From assembly GCA_002021875.1 (NCBI GenBank), contig CP018627.1, positions 10,230,001 to 10,294,000 on the forward strand: a DNA stretch of 64,000 bases, read 5' to 3'. The translations under genes were made by a program, and so were the position numbers. Source of the DNA: Streptomyces hygroscopicus (lineage in GTDB: Bacteria > Actinomycetota > Actinomycetes > Streptomycetales > Streptomycetaceae). The notes under the pieces are model-generated. The model was not told the DNA's origin and did no database searches. It saw nothing but the letters and a program-made list of their open reading frames with translations. Within the stretch, counting starts at the first letter, position 1, and each line of letters opens with the position of its first letter. Positions 8,424-19,476 of this stretch are shown piece by piece.

Positions 8424-9823
8424 CGGACACCACACACCGTCCCGATACGGTCCACGCCCTGCTCGCCGACGGCAGCACCGTTGAGATACGCCCGCGCGAC
8501 CACAGGACCGGGACGAAGTACTGCGCATGCATCAGGAGATGTCTCCCGAGGCCATGCGGCTGCGCTTCTTCGCCGTCAACCCGCGCTACGCACAGGAGGC
8601 GGCGGAGCGCATCTGCGCACCGGGACACCGTGGCTACCGTGCGCTCGTCGCCTTGGCCGACGGCCGGGTGGTCGGGGTGGCCGAGTACACCATGCTGCCC
8701 ACAGCCCCTGGCCAACCGGTGTCCGCGGACATCGCCGTGGCCGTCGCCGAGGGCCGCCACGGCCACGGCATAGGCACCCTGCTGCTCGAACACCTGGTCC
8801 ACGCTGCCCGGGAGGCGGGCATCTCCGGCTTCACCGCCGAAGCGCTCGCAGAGAATCACGAGGTGCTGAAGGTCTTCGCCGATCTGGGGCTGCGCACCTC
8901 CCGCCACTTCGACGGCACCGACGTCCGCTGCACCGTCCACCTGGAGGAGGACGAGCACTACCTGGCGGCGGTGGACCGACGGGGCCGGATCGCCGATGTG
9001 GCCAGCCTGCGGCCACTGCTGCGACCACGCTCGGTGGCCGTCGCGGGGGCGGGCCGGCGGCCAGGATCGGTCGGGCGGGCGGTGCTGAGAAACCTGCGGG
9101 CAGGTGGTTTCACCGGGGCGCTGTACGCGGTCAACCCGCACGCCCGGGTCATCGAGGGGACACCGGCGTTCCTCAGCTGCCCTGGGCCTGGGCCGAGGAC
9201 GAGGACACCGCCGTGGCCGCCGCACGGCACCTGGTGGCAGACGAGCGCGACCGGGTGGCCATCAAGGCGTACTGGCCAGGACTGGTGCACAAGAGCGACC
9301 AGGGAGCGCTGCGGCTCGACCTGGAGGGACCGGACCAGGTACGCCACGCCTACCGCGACCTGCGGGCGCACTTCGGGGACCGGATGGCCGGTGTGTTCCT
9401 CCAGCCCATGGCCCGCCGCGGCGTGGAGCTGTTCGCGGGTGTCATCCAGGACGAGGTGTTCGGCCCTCTGGTGCTCTTCGGTATCGGCGGCACCGCCACC
9501 GAACTCCTCGCCGACCACGCCGCCAGGCTCGCCCCGCTCACCGACCGCGATGCGCACAGCCTCCTCACCGCCCCGCGCTGCGCCCCGCTGCTCTTCGGCT
9601 ACCGGGGCGGCGGGCCGGTGGACCTGGGGGGCTGGAGCAACTGCTGCTGAGGCTGTCCCGGATGGCCTGCGACCTGCCCCAGCTCGCCGAGACCGACCTC
9701 AACCCGGTGGTGGCCAGACCCGACGGAGCCGTCGCCCTGGACGTCCGGCTGCGCATCCTGCCACGCCACGCGCACGACCCCTACTTGCGGCGGCTGCGCG
9801 CCGCCCGGCGGTGGCGATCCTGA
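8420..9823 (+). pseudogene. Decayed GNAT / NDP-forming acyl-CoA synthetase gene
   Basis: The family is normally about 900 residues: an N-terminal GNAT acetyltransferase, a CoA-binding domain, succinyl-CoA-ligase-like domains and a C-terminal ATP-grasp domain. Here the reading starts at ATG 8420 (MTDTTHRP...VEIRP) and shifts frame near 8500. It then runs through the GNAT domain and the beginning of the CoA-binding domain to about 9175, and jumps directly into the ATP-grasp region (WAWAEDED, GLVHKSDQG) in another frame. It shifts again near 9635 and ends with AETDLNPVVA. About 300-360 residues are missing and three frame changes are needed. The two outer shifts each look like a single lost base. 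Sequencing error could explain the shifts but not the missing domains. Confidence 0.82.
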
Positions 9824-9848
9824 GCACGCACGCCCGTGCTGTGCGCGG

Positions 9849-10727
9849 TCACACCTGCTGCGGGACAATCACGACCGGGCATGCGGAGCGGTGGAGTACG
9901 GCGTGGCTGACCCGGCCGAGCTGCATACCCGTGTGGTCACGCCGCTGGAGGGCGCCGACCACCAGCAGATCGGCCTGCTCCGACACGTCCAGCAGCACCC
10001 GGTGCGCCGGCCCCTCGATGACTTCGCGGTGGACCGCGATGTCATCGTGCTCGCGCTCGACCTGATCCAGCACCTCGCTGAGGACGCCCGCCGCCTGCTC
10101 CTCGTAGATCAGGCCGGTCGCCTCACGCTCGAGCAGCGACTGGCCCGCATGGGGGTGCGCGGGGCGCCGCCAGGAGCGTACGGCGTGCAGTGCGGCGTCC
10201 CGCGCCCGCGCCTCACGGAAGGCGAACCGGACGGCCACCGACCCCTCCACCAGGTCGCCGACCGCGAGAATCACGCGCCCGAGGGCGCCCGCGCGGTTGC
10301 TCTCCCCACCACGGACCACGACCACCGGGGAGACAGCACGTGCCGCCACCGCCAGACTGACCGACCCCAGCAGCGTCTCCGCGAGCGCACCTCTGCCACG
10401 GGGCCCTGTGACCACGGCGAACGCCTCACGGCTCTGCTCCAGCAGCGCCGTCACGGTGTCTTCGGGCAGGACCTCGGCGGACACCTTCACATCAGGGTGG
10501 AGCAACGTCGCGCGTTCCGCGCAGGAGGCGACGATGTTCTCGGCCGTTATCTCCCCCGAGGGGCGGTCGGTGCCGAACGAGGGGAGACGTTCCTCGTACC
10601 GCTCCCATCGGGAAGCATGGACCAGATGCAAGGGCAGCCCATGGCGTGCCGCCTCGTCCACGGCCCAGTCCACGGCCTGAAGGCTGGACTCCGATCCATC
10701 GACACCCACGACCAGCGGAAGCGCCAT
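9849..10727 (-). CDS. Universal stress protein, tandem UspA domains
   Basis: A 292-residue tandem UspA protein on the opposite strand. It starts MALPLVVGVDGSESSLQAVDWAVDEAA. The first domain has GPRGRGALAETLLGSVS, matching the nucleotide-binding loop; the second ends LGRVSHAVLHRSACPVVIVPQQ. The frame is open well upstream, but the ATG at 10727 matches the family N-terminus and has a GGTGGGGA site close by. It converges on the remains of the acetyltransferase/synthetase gene, leaving 25 bases. It diverges from the cation ATPase gene, probably within the same stress regulon. Confidence 0.88.
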   Translation of the reverse strand: MALPLVVGVDGSESSLQAVDWAVDEAARHGLPLHLVHASRWERYEERLPSFGTDRPSGEITAENIVASCAERATLLHPDVKVSAEVLPEDTVTALLEQSREAFAVVTGPRGRGALAETLLGSVSLAVAARAVSPVVVVRGGESNRAGALGRVILAVGDLVEGSVAVRFAFREARARDAALHAVRSWRRPAHPHAGQSLLEREATGLIYEEQAAGVLSEVLDQVEREHDDIAVHREVIEGPAHRVLLDVSEQADLLVVGALQRRDHTGMQLGRVSHAVLHRSACPVVIVPQQV

Positions 10728-11086
10728 CTTCCCCACCGCCTTTCCTGCGGTCGGCTCGTCCGCATGTGGGTACCCCGTGACCACGGACACACCGCCCCGC
10801 TTCCTGGTTGAACCGCTCAGTTCTGATGGCGGAGTGGTCGGTCTGCTTGGTTCTCCCCGCCGGTCCCGCAGGCGCCGGATGCGATCCGGGAACATCGGCC
10901 ACACGATGAAGGCATGCCGACCCCTCGCCCAGCCGAGAGCCTTGGCTCCTCGCGGGCCCTGGCCGCCCGGCGAGGGCGGCCAGGGAACCCGCCCCACGCG
11001 CAGACCACGACAGCTCACCATCCGCAGACCTGGGCGCCCGAGCACAAGGTATTCGCGGTGCTGCTCGTAGCGGAGGACGACCCCTG
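10728..11086. other. Divergent intergenic region, no gene seen
   Basis: This 359-base stretch separates the divergent Usp and cation-ATPase genes. Short frames in it have no recognisable protein signature. It should contain both promoters, but no clear -10/-35 pair or OsdR-type palindrome was found. Its only striking structure is the hairpin at 10957-10985. Confidence 0.6.
10957..10985. other. Perfect 12-bp-arm hairpin in divergent promoter region
   Basis: CCCTGGCCGCCC and its exact reverse complement are separated by 5 bases. The position, about 100 bases before the ATPase start and 230 bases before the Usp start, is unusual for a terminator because no gene ends here. It could be a leader attenuator, an operator, or a leftover of a lost gene. 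No T-run follows on either strand. Confidence 0.55.
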
Positions 11087-13666
11087 GTGACGGCGGGGCT
11101 GTCGAGGGAGGAGGCGGCGCGGCGGCTGGGGGAGTACGGGGCCAACGTCGTCGCTCAGGAGCGGCGCACCCCGGTGTGGCGCCATGTGCTCCAGCAGCTG
11201 CGCGACCCGCTGATCGTGGTGCTGCTCGTGGCCGCCGCGCTGACCCTGGCCACCGGAGATCTCCCGGACAGCGCCGTGATCCTGCTCGTCATCACGGTGA
11301 ACACCGTGGTCGGCATCGTCCAGGAGGTACGGGCGGAACGGGCCGTGGCCGCACTGACGGCCCTGAGCGCGCCCGCCGCCCGGGTGGTGCGCGACGGCGC
11401 GGAGTCTTCCGTACCGGCCGCCGACGTGGTGCCGGGAGACCTGATCCTGCTGGGCGAGGGGGACATCGTGCCCGCCGACGGTGAGATCCTCGACGCGGCC
11501 CTGCTTCTGGTCGACGAGTCGGCGCTGACGGGCGAGTCCGTCCCGGTGGAGAAGACCCTCGGCGCGGACCGGTCGCTCTCCACGGTGTCCGCGGGCACGG
11601 TGGTTGTCCGCGGCCGCGGACGTGTCGAGGTCACCGGTACAGGGTCGGACAGTGCGCTCGGCCGGATCGCCGCGCTGATGGGCACCGCGCCCGGGCTGAC
11701 CCCGTTGCAGCGACGACTGGCCCGGTTCGGCCGGGTGCTGGCGGCCGTCACCGTGGCACTGTGCGCGGTGGTGCTCGCCTTGGGGCTGGCACGCGGGCAG
11801 CCGGTCGAGCTGATGGTCGTGACCGCGATCAGTCTCGCCGTGGCTGCCGTACCCGAGTCCCTGCCCGCCGTGATCACCCTCGCCCTCGCCCTGGGGGCAC
11901 GGCGGATGGCGGAGCGGCACGCCATCGTCCGCCGGCTGCCCGCGGTGGAGACCCTGGGTTCGGTCACGGTGCTCGCCACCGACAAGACCGGCACCCTGAC
12001 CGAGGGCCGGATGGCCGCGGAGAGGCTGTGGACGCCCCAGGGCGAGGCCACCGTCAGCGGCATCGGCTACGGACCCGAGGGCCGCGTCGCACGCGACGAC
12101 CGCACGGTGACCGCGGGCGACGCCCCCGATCTGGCCGCGCTGCTGCGCGCCGCGGTCTTGTGCAACGACGCCGCGCTGGAACCTCCCGCGGACGGTGACG
12201 GACAGTGGCGCGCGATGGGCGACCCCACGGAGGCCGCCCTGCTCGCGGCCGGAGCCAGGCTCGGTCTGGACCGGCCGGAGCTGGAACGCGCACTGCCACG
12301 GGTCGACGAGATCCCTTTCGACAGCGCACGCAAGCGCATGACGACAGTGCACCACGCACCGGGCGGCGGACTGCGGGTCGTATGCAAGGGAGCCCCCGAG
12401 GTCATGCTCCGGCCGCCGGTCCTCAGCGATCCCCCAGGGACGCGGACCCGGGCCGCCGCCCAGGCCGAGGAACTGGCCCGGAACGGATACCGGGTCCTCG
12501 CCGTCGCCTCCGCCGACCACGACGAGATACGGCCCCCGAGCCCCGACGTCCGGGAGTCGGGGCTGTCGCTGCTCGGTCTCGTCGGCATCCTCGATCCACC
12601 CCGAGACACCTCCCGGACCACCATCGCCGCGTGCGAACACGCCGGCATCATCCCCGTCCTCATCACCGGCGACCATCCCCTCACGGCACGGGCGGTGGCC
12701 GCGCGTTCGGGCATCATCGTTCGGGAGGACGAGGTCACCACGGGGACGCGGATCCGCCAAGGCACCGCGGGCGAGTTGACCGCACTGCGCGTCTACGCCC
12801 GGACCACGCCTGATCAGAAGCTCGACATCGTCCAGGCGTGGCGCGCCTCGGGCCATGTGGTGGCGATGACCGGTGACGGCGTCAACGACGGCCCCGCGCT
12901 GCGCCGGGCGGACATCGGCGTGGCCATGGGGCGACGCGGCACCGAAGTGGCCCGCCAAGCGGCTGACCTCGTGCTCGCCGACGACAACCTGGCCACCGTC
13001 GTCGCCGCCGTCGAGGAAGGCCGCCGGGTCTATGCCAACGTGCGTCGGTTCCTGCTCTACGCCCTCGCCGGAGGAACGGCGGAAATCCTGGTCATGCTCC
13101 TGGGCCCGTTCCTTGGCATGCCCCTGCCCCTGCTCCCTGCCCAGATCCTGTGGATCAACCTGCTCACCCATGGTCTCCCCGGCGTGGCGCTCGGAGCCGA
13201 ACCCGTGGCCCCGGACGTGATGCGCCACCCGCCACGCCCACCCGACGAGAGCGTCCTGGGCGCCGGACTCTGGCCCCGCATCCTGACCATGGGGGCCTTC
13301 GTCGCTGGTGTCACTCTGGTCGCGGGCGTCTGGGCGCGGGAAACCGGCCGCCCCTGGCAGTCCATGATGTTCCTGGTCCTCGGTGCCACCCAACTCGGTG
13401 TCGCGCTGGGCTCCCGCGCCCGCCCGGGCAGCCTTGCCAATCCGTTCCTGCTGCTGGCCGTGGCCACAGCCCTGGCCCTGCAAGCGGCGGGCATCTATCT
13501 GCCGCCCCTGCGCGCCCTGTTGGGCACCGAATCGCTACCACTCGTCGACCTCGCGATCGCCTGTGCACTCTCCGGCCTCGGGCACGTCGCCATGCGCGTA
13601 CAGAGGCGGCTCTTCCCGGGGCGCCCACCCCGCGCCCGCGCAGCGCCCGGCCCAGCCCCTGGCTGA
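11087..13666 (+). CDS. PII-type cation-transporting P-type ATPase
   Basis: An 859-residue membrane pump. It has an N-terminal cation-ATPase domain, the actuator motif TGES (about residue 148), the transmembrane PESLP motif (about 256) and the phosphorylation motif DKTGTLT with Asp at about 299. The hinge GDGVNDGPAL is at about 596, followed by C-terminal membrane helices. PESLP together with the C-terminal transmembrane block places it with Ca2+/Mn2+- or Na+-type (PII) pumps rather than CPx heavy-metal pumps; the ion is not determined. The GTG start follows GGAGGA by about 9 bases. It diverges from a universal stress protein gene. Related ATPases are hypoxia-induced in mycobacteria (CtpF), so similar control is plausible. 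Confidence 0.9.
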   Translation: MTAGLSREEAARRLGEYGANVVAQERRTPVWRHVLQQLRDPLIVVLLVAAALTLATGDLPDSAVILLVITVNTVVGIVQEVRAERAVAALTALSAPAARVVRDGAESSVPAADVVPGDLILLGEGDIVPADGEILDAALLLVDESALTGESVPVEKTLGADRSLSTVSAGTVVVRGRGRVEVTGTGSDSALGRIAALMGTAPGLTPLQRRLARFGRVLAAVTVALCAVVLALGLARGQPVELMVVTAISLAVAAVPESLPAVITLALALGARRMAERHAIVRRLPAVETLGSVTVLATDKTGTLTEGRMAAERLWTPQGEATVSGIGYGPEGRVARDDRTVTAGDAPDLAALLRAAVLCNDAALEPPADGDGQWRAMGDPTEAALLAAGARLGLDRPELERALPRVDEIPFDSARKRMTTVHHAPGGGLRVVCKGAPEVMLRPPVLSDPPGTRTRAAAQAEELARNGYRVLAVASADHDEIRPPSPDVRESGLSLLGLVGILDPPRDTSRTTIAACEHAGIIPVLITGDHPLTARAVAARSGIIVREDEVTTGTRIRQGTAGELTALRVYARTTPDQKLDIVQAWRASGHVVAMTGDGVNDGPALRRADIGVAMGRRGTEVARQAADLVLADDNLATVVAAVEEGRRVYANVRRFLLYALAGGTAEILVMLLGPFLGMPLPLLPAQILWINLLTHGLPGVALGAEPVAPDVMRHPPRPPDESVLGAGLWPRILTMGAFVAGVTLVAGVWARETGRPWQSMMFLVLGATQLGVALGSRARPGSLANPFLLLAVATALALQAAGIYLPPLRALLGTESLPLVDLAIACALSGLGHVAMRVQRRLFPGRPPRARAAPGPAPG

Positions 13667-13749
13667 GTCGGGATGCCTGGGCGTGCGCAAGGACGTCTGG
13701 ACACCGCGTCCGAGGAGACGGCCAAGAGGTCCTGACCGGACGCCGCCCT

Positions 13750-14205
13750 TCACGGCTTCGCCCCGGTGGCCCCGGGAAGACCCGGGGTGCGCCAGACCTC
13801 ACCCGCCGCGGTGATCCCCAGCGCCTCGTGGCCGTCGAGCGCCTCGACCCAGTCACGGGCTCCGGCGCCCATGGCGAACGCGGCCGTGGCGTAGGCGCCG
13901 GTCCCGGTGAGGTGACGGCCGGTCAGGGTGAGCGAGAGCAGGGCGGTCGCGGGCTGGTCGGTGTGCGGGTCCCGGCGGACGGACCGGGTGACCGGGGCAC
14001 GGAGGTCGAAGGAGAACACCGTGCCCATGGCATGCTCGACGTGACGCGGCCCGGCGGTGATCCTGCCGTGCGAGAGCGTGACGGCCACCTGGACCGGTCC
14101 GTACGCGGTGTCGCTCACGTCGCCGGTATACGTGCCGGAGCTGCCGCCCGAGGACGTGTGCCCGGCCGGTGCGCGGGACGACGCTCCCGACGGGCGACGG
14201 GGACG
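13750..14205 (-). pseudogene. Remnant of FMN-binding protein fused to ApbE fragments
   Basis: Read on the minus strand, the segment joins three pieces. The first is the start of an FMN-binding domain (GTYTGDVSDTAYGPVQV, about 14055-14140). The second is the N-terminal motif of an ApbE-type FAD:protein FMN transferase (VEHAMGTVFSFDLR, about 14000-14045). The third is the C-terminal part of ApbE (GAYATAAFAMGAGARDW, DGHEAL, about 13755-13910). The catalytic middle of ApbE and the rest of the FMN-binding domain are missing. The order fits the usual neighbouring pair FMN-binding protein then ApbE, collapsed by two deletions. The frame stays open, so an expressed but inactive short protein is possible. 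Confidence 0.65.
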
Positions 14206-14226
14206 ACGACGCGCCCGGCGCCCCGC

Positions 14227-14361
14227 ACCGGGCTGGGGCTGGCGATCGTCCGGGCCGTCATCGCGGCGCACGGAGGCACGGTCACGCTTGCCGGCGTGCC
14301 GGGCGACACCGCGTTCTACACCCGGCTTCCCCTCCGTACCGCGGCGCCCGGTCCGGGTTGA
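14227..14361 (+). pseudogene. C-terminal fragment of a sensor histidine kinase
   Basis: The last 44 codons of an open frame encode TGLGLAIVRAVIAAHGG and a short end, TRLPLRTAAP. This is the G2 box and terminus of the HATPase domain of a two-component sensor kinase. No dimerisation domain, N box or start is found upstream; the frame there overlaps the FMN-binding remnant and has no kinase signature. It is best read as the stump of a deleted kinase gene. Such kinases commonly sit next to ferric-reductase/FMN-binding/ApbE genes in Streptomyces, which matches the adjoining remnant. Confidence 0.65.
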
Positions 14362-14520
14362 TCCGGATGGGCACCCGGCAGGCTCTCCGGCAAGGCTCCG
14401 GCCCTCCGCCGACAAACCACCGGTCCCGCGCCGCCAAGCCACCGGCAGCGGACCGACAGCCCCGGAACATCACCGACACCGCGGCTCCGGCGGCCCTCGT
14501 GGCACGGCCGGCCACCTCGG

Positions 14521-16923
<2,403 letters not shown>

Positions 16924-17046
16924 CGTGTCTCCATCTGGTTCGGGCGGGGCCGCCTTCGCGGTATCCAGCGGTGTCGCCTGGCTCGATCTGACCAGGTTCG
17001 AACAATACGTCCGGTTCGCAGGCCGTGGCTGCCGGGGCCGGACGGC

Positions 17047-17457
17047 TCAGCGCAGCTCGTTGATGCGGATCATGTTGCCCGCGGGATCGCGGAAGGCGCA
17101 GTCGCGGATCCCGTACGGCTGCTCGGTCGGCTCCTGGACGACCTCGGCGCCGCCGTTCCGCACCCGCGCGAAGACGCCGTCGAGGTCGGCGGTGGCCAGG
17201 GTGATGCGGGCGTAGCTGCCCTTGGCCATCATCTCGACGACGGTGCGGCGCTCGTCGTCGGTGATGCCGGGGCCGAGGGCCGGGGGCTCCAGGACGATGG
17301 AGGTTCCGGGCTGCCCGGCGGGGCCGACCGTGATCCAGCGCATCCCGTCGTAGCCGACGTCCTTGCGGATCTCGAAGCCGAGGGTGTCGCGGTAGAAGGC
17401 CAGCGAGGCGTCCGGGTCGTCATGCGGGAGGAAGGTCCAGTGAATGGTGAGGTCCAT
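17047..17457 (-). CDS. VOC (glyoxalase-fold) family protein
   Basis: A 136-residue single-domain protein with the paired beta-alpha-beta-beta-beta pattern of the vicinal oxygen chelate superfamily. Visible motifs are FYRDTLGFEIR near the start and YGIRDCAFRDPAGNMIRI at the end. Members bind or transform small molecules, often antibiotics or methylglyoxal; the substrate here is unknown. It is a clear paralogue of the protein at 18020-18436, and the two genes flank an AraC-type regulator in opposite directions. Both share the same upstream element at the same distance, so the regulator probably controls both. Confidence 0.87.
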   Translation of the reverse strand: MDLTIHWTFLPHDDPDASLAFYRDTLGFEIRKDVGYDGMRWITVGPAGQPGTSIVLEPPALGPGITDDERRTVVEMMAKGSYARITLATADLDGVFARVRNGGAEVVQEPTEQPYGIRDCAFRDPAGNMIRINELR

Positions 17458-17490
17458 GGCGATGAAGCTAGCCGCGCCCGCGTGACCGGG

Positions 17491-17512
17491 GCTTCTCCAT
17501 TCCTGACCGGTC
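17491..17512 (-). promoter_or_regulatory. Shared upstream element of VOC gene (copy 1)
   Basis: On the minus strand this reads ACCGGTCAGGAATGGAGAAG with flanking G and C. It lies 33 bases before the ATG of the VOC gene at 17457. The copy at 17966-17987 is identical at 21 of 22 positions and lies 32 bases before the other VOC start. Probable AraC-regulator operator or promoter. Confidence 0.65.
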
Positions 17513-17580
17513 CGGGCGGCCGTTTCTCCCGGCCGGTCGCTCCTCATCCCCGGCCCCCGGCGCTGTGGGAAACTGAGCCG

Positions 17581-18009
17581 GTGAAACGGCAGGATCTCGA
17601 TGACCTCGTCCGGCTGCGGCGGGCCCGCGACCGGATGGACCGCGACTACGCCGAGCCGCTCGACGTCCCGGCGCTGGCGCAGGGCGCCCTGATGTCGCCG
17701 GGCCATTTCTCCCGCAGCTTCCGCGCCGCCTTCGGCGAGACGCCGTACAGCTACCTGATGACCCGCCGCATCGAGCGGGCCAAGGCGCTGCTGCGGCGCG
17801 GCGACCTTACGGTGACCGAGGTCTGCATTGCGGTCGGCTGTACGTCGCTCGGGTCGTTCAGCTCGCGCTTCACACAGCTGGTCGGCGAGAGCCCGAGCAG
17901 CTACCGGGCCCGGAGCCATGACCATGGCGCCGCCATCCCGGCCTGCATGGCCAAGATCCACACGCGACCGGTCAGGAACGGAGAAGCGAGCCCCGCCGCC
18001 CGGCCGTAG
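17581..18009 (+). CDS. AraC-family helix-turn-helix regulator
   Basis: A 142-residue protein that is essentially one AraC DNA-binding domain. The first HTH is around LDVPALAQGALMSPGHFSRSF (residues about 23-43). The second is around VTEVCIAVGCTSLGSFSSRF (about 79-98) and is followed by GESPSSYR. No ligand-binding domain is present, so it either acts alone or responds through a partner. The GTG start at 17581 has only a weak ribosome site. The two VOC genes diverge on either side with near-identical upstream elements, one of which lies inside the 3' end of this gene. Confidence 0.87.
   Translation: MKRQDLDDLVRLRRARDRMDRDYAEPLDVPALAQGALMSPGHFSRSFRAAFGETPYSYLMTRRIERAKALLRRGDLTVTEVCIAVGCTSLGSFSSRFTQLVGESPSSYRARSHDHGAAIPACMAKIHTRPVRNGEASPAARP
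17966..17987 (+). promoter_or_regulatory. Shared upstream element of VOC gene (copy 2)
   Basis: Reads ACCGGTCAGGAACGGAGAAG with flanking G and C, inside the last codons of the AraC-type gene, 32 bases before the VOC start at 18020. It is the mirror copy of 17491-17512. Conservation within coding sequence and at matched distance argues for a regulatory function. Confidence 0.65.
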
Positions 18010-18019
18010 CGTGAGTCCC

Positions 18020-18436
18020 ATGGACATCACACTTTCCAGTTGCTTCATCGCCGTCGACGACCACGACAAGGCGCTCGCCTTCTACCGCGATGCCCTCGGC
18101 CTCGAGGTCCGCAACGACGTCGGGTTCGAGGGAATGCGCTGGGTGACCGTCGGGGCGCCCTCGCAGCCGGACGTGAACATCGTCCTGGAACCGCCGCTGG
18201 CCGACCCCAACGCCTCGCCCGACGACAGACAGGTCATGGCGGAGCTGATGGCCAAGGGCCTGTTGCGCGGTGTCATCTTCGCGACGGACGACTGCGACGC
18301 CACCTTCGAGCGCGTCAGCGCCGCGGGCGGCGAGGTGCTGCAGGAGCCCATGGACCAGCCTTACGGCGTCCGCGACTGCGCGTTCCGCGACCCCTCCGGC
18401 AACATGTTGCGCTTCACCCAGCCCCTGAAGAAGTAA
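18020..18436 (+). CDS. VOC (glyoxalase-fold) family protein
   Basis: A 138-residue paralogue of the 17047-17457 protein, with FYRDALGLEVRNDVGFEGMRW near the N-terminus and YGVRDCAFRDPSGNMLRF at the end. The VOC fold binds a metal or small ligand between repeats; the substrate is unknown. The ATG at 18020 starts 10 bases after the AraC-gene stop. The two paralogues differ throughout the middle, so they may bind different ligands under one regulator. Confidence 0.87.
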   Translation: MDITLSSCFIAVDDHDKALAFYRDALGLEVRNDVGFEGMRWVTVGAPSQPDVNIVLEPPLADPNASPDDRQVMAELMAKGLLRGVIFATDDCDATFERVSAAGGEVLQEPMDQPYGVRDCAFRDPSGNMLRFTQPLKK

Positions 18437-18500
18437 GCCCTTCAGGGGTCCCGCACAGGGGTCCGGTGCCGCCTAGGCTGGCCGTCGGGAGGTGGTGGCC

Positions 18501-19454
18501 ATGACGGCGGCGGCCATACGGCAGGGCGGATCGGACGCCGACCCGGGGCTCTACGGCCCCAGGTCGGTCACCTGGCAGATGCACGGCGACCCGGTGATGT
18601 GGATCGCGGGGGTGCGCGCCCTGTACCTCCAGGCCCTGCATCCGCTCGCGGTGCGCGGCGTCACCCAGAACTCCGACTTCCGCAAGGACGCCTGGGGGAG
18701 GCTGCTGCGCACCGCGCGGTTCGTCGCCACCATCACCTACGGCACCACCGAGGCCGCCGAGCGGGCGGGCGCCAAGGTCCGGGGCATTCACCGCAGGCTC
18801 TCCCTCACCGACCCCGGCACCGGCGTCCGGTACGGCGTCGACGAGCCCGAGCTGCTGCTGTGGGTGCACTGCGCCGAGATCGACTCGTACCTCCATGTGA
18901 TGCGGCGCTCGGGCTATCCGCTCACCGACGCCCAGGCGGACGCCTATGTCGCCGAGAACGTGGTGTCCGCCCGGCTGGTCGGCCTCGACCCCGCCGACGT
19001 ACCGGCCGATACGGCGGCGCTCGCCGCGTACTTCGCGAAGGTGCGCCCCCAACTCGCCAACACCCCCGAGGCCCGCGAGGTGGACGCCTTTCTGCGGCGG
19101 CCCCCGGTCCATGCCCTGCTCGTCCCGGCGCGTGAGGCGATCTGGGGGCGCTTCGCCGCGCTCGCCTATGGGTCCCTGCCCCCGTACGCCCACGAACTGT
19201 ACGGGCGCCCCGTACCCCCGCCCCCCGTGGTCACCCGCCGATTGCGGGCGATGGGCAGGGCGCTGCGCTGCATCCCGCCCACGGCCCGCTGGCAGCTGCC
19301 GCCGAAGCACATCATGCGGGCGGTCGAGCGACTCGGACCGGGCAGCCGCCCCTCGCCCTACAAACTGCGCAGAAACGCGGCCATACTGGACAGTGGGGAT
19401 GTGACGGGGGCTCGGCCGCACGCGGCCGGTCTCCACGGGGGCGGCGGGAGCTGA
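18501..19454 (+). CDS. MpaB-like oxygenase (DUF2236)
   Basis: A 317-residue protein of the DUF2236/MpaB family, whose founding fungal member oxidatively cleaves a terpenoid chain; rubber oxygenase Lcp belongs to the same fold. The family signature is seen in the N-terminal half: PRSVTWQMHGDPVMWIAGVRALYLQALHP split over residues 18-45, RFVATITYGTTEAAERA, and LLWVHCAEIDSYL. The histidines expected for haem or metal binding are present. ATG 18501 follows GGGAGG by 8 bases; GTG codons at 18492 and 18495 are less well spaced. It is 22 bases before the kinase gene, so co-transcription is likely. The substrate is unknown. Confidence 0.85.
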   Translation: MTAAAIRQGGSDADPGLYGPRSVTWQMHGDPVMWIAGVRALYLQALHPLAVRGVTQNSDFRKDAWGRLLRTARFVATITYGTTEAAERAGAKVRGIHRRLSLTDPGTGVRYGVDEPELLLWVHCAEIDSYLHVMRRSGYPLTDAQADAYVAENVVSARLVGLDPADVPADTAALAAYFAKVRPQLANTPEAREVDAFLRRPPVHALLVPAREAIWGRFAALAYGSLPPYAHELYGRPVPPPPVVTRRLRAMGRALRCIPPTARWQLPPKHIMRAVERLGPGSRPSPYKLRRNAAILDSGDVTGARPHAAGLHGGGGS

Positions 19455-19476
19455 CTTCCGCCAAGGCAGGGGGAGC

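Noticed and set aside
9104..9823. Independent short gene at the end of the GNAT/synthetase remnant
   Set aside because: Only its last about 60 codons are meaningful, and these continue the ATP-grasp domain from another frame; it is part of the pseudogene.
11015..13483. 822-codon open frame antisense to the cation ATPase
   Set aside because: The sense strand has all P-type ATPase motifs in order. The antisense product is Gly/Gln/His-rich low-complexity sequence.
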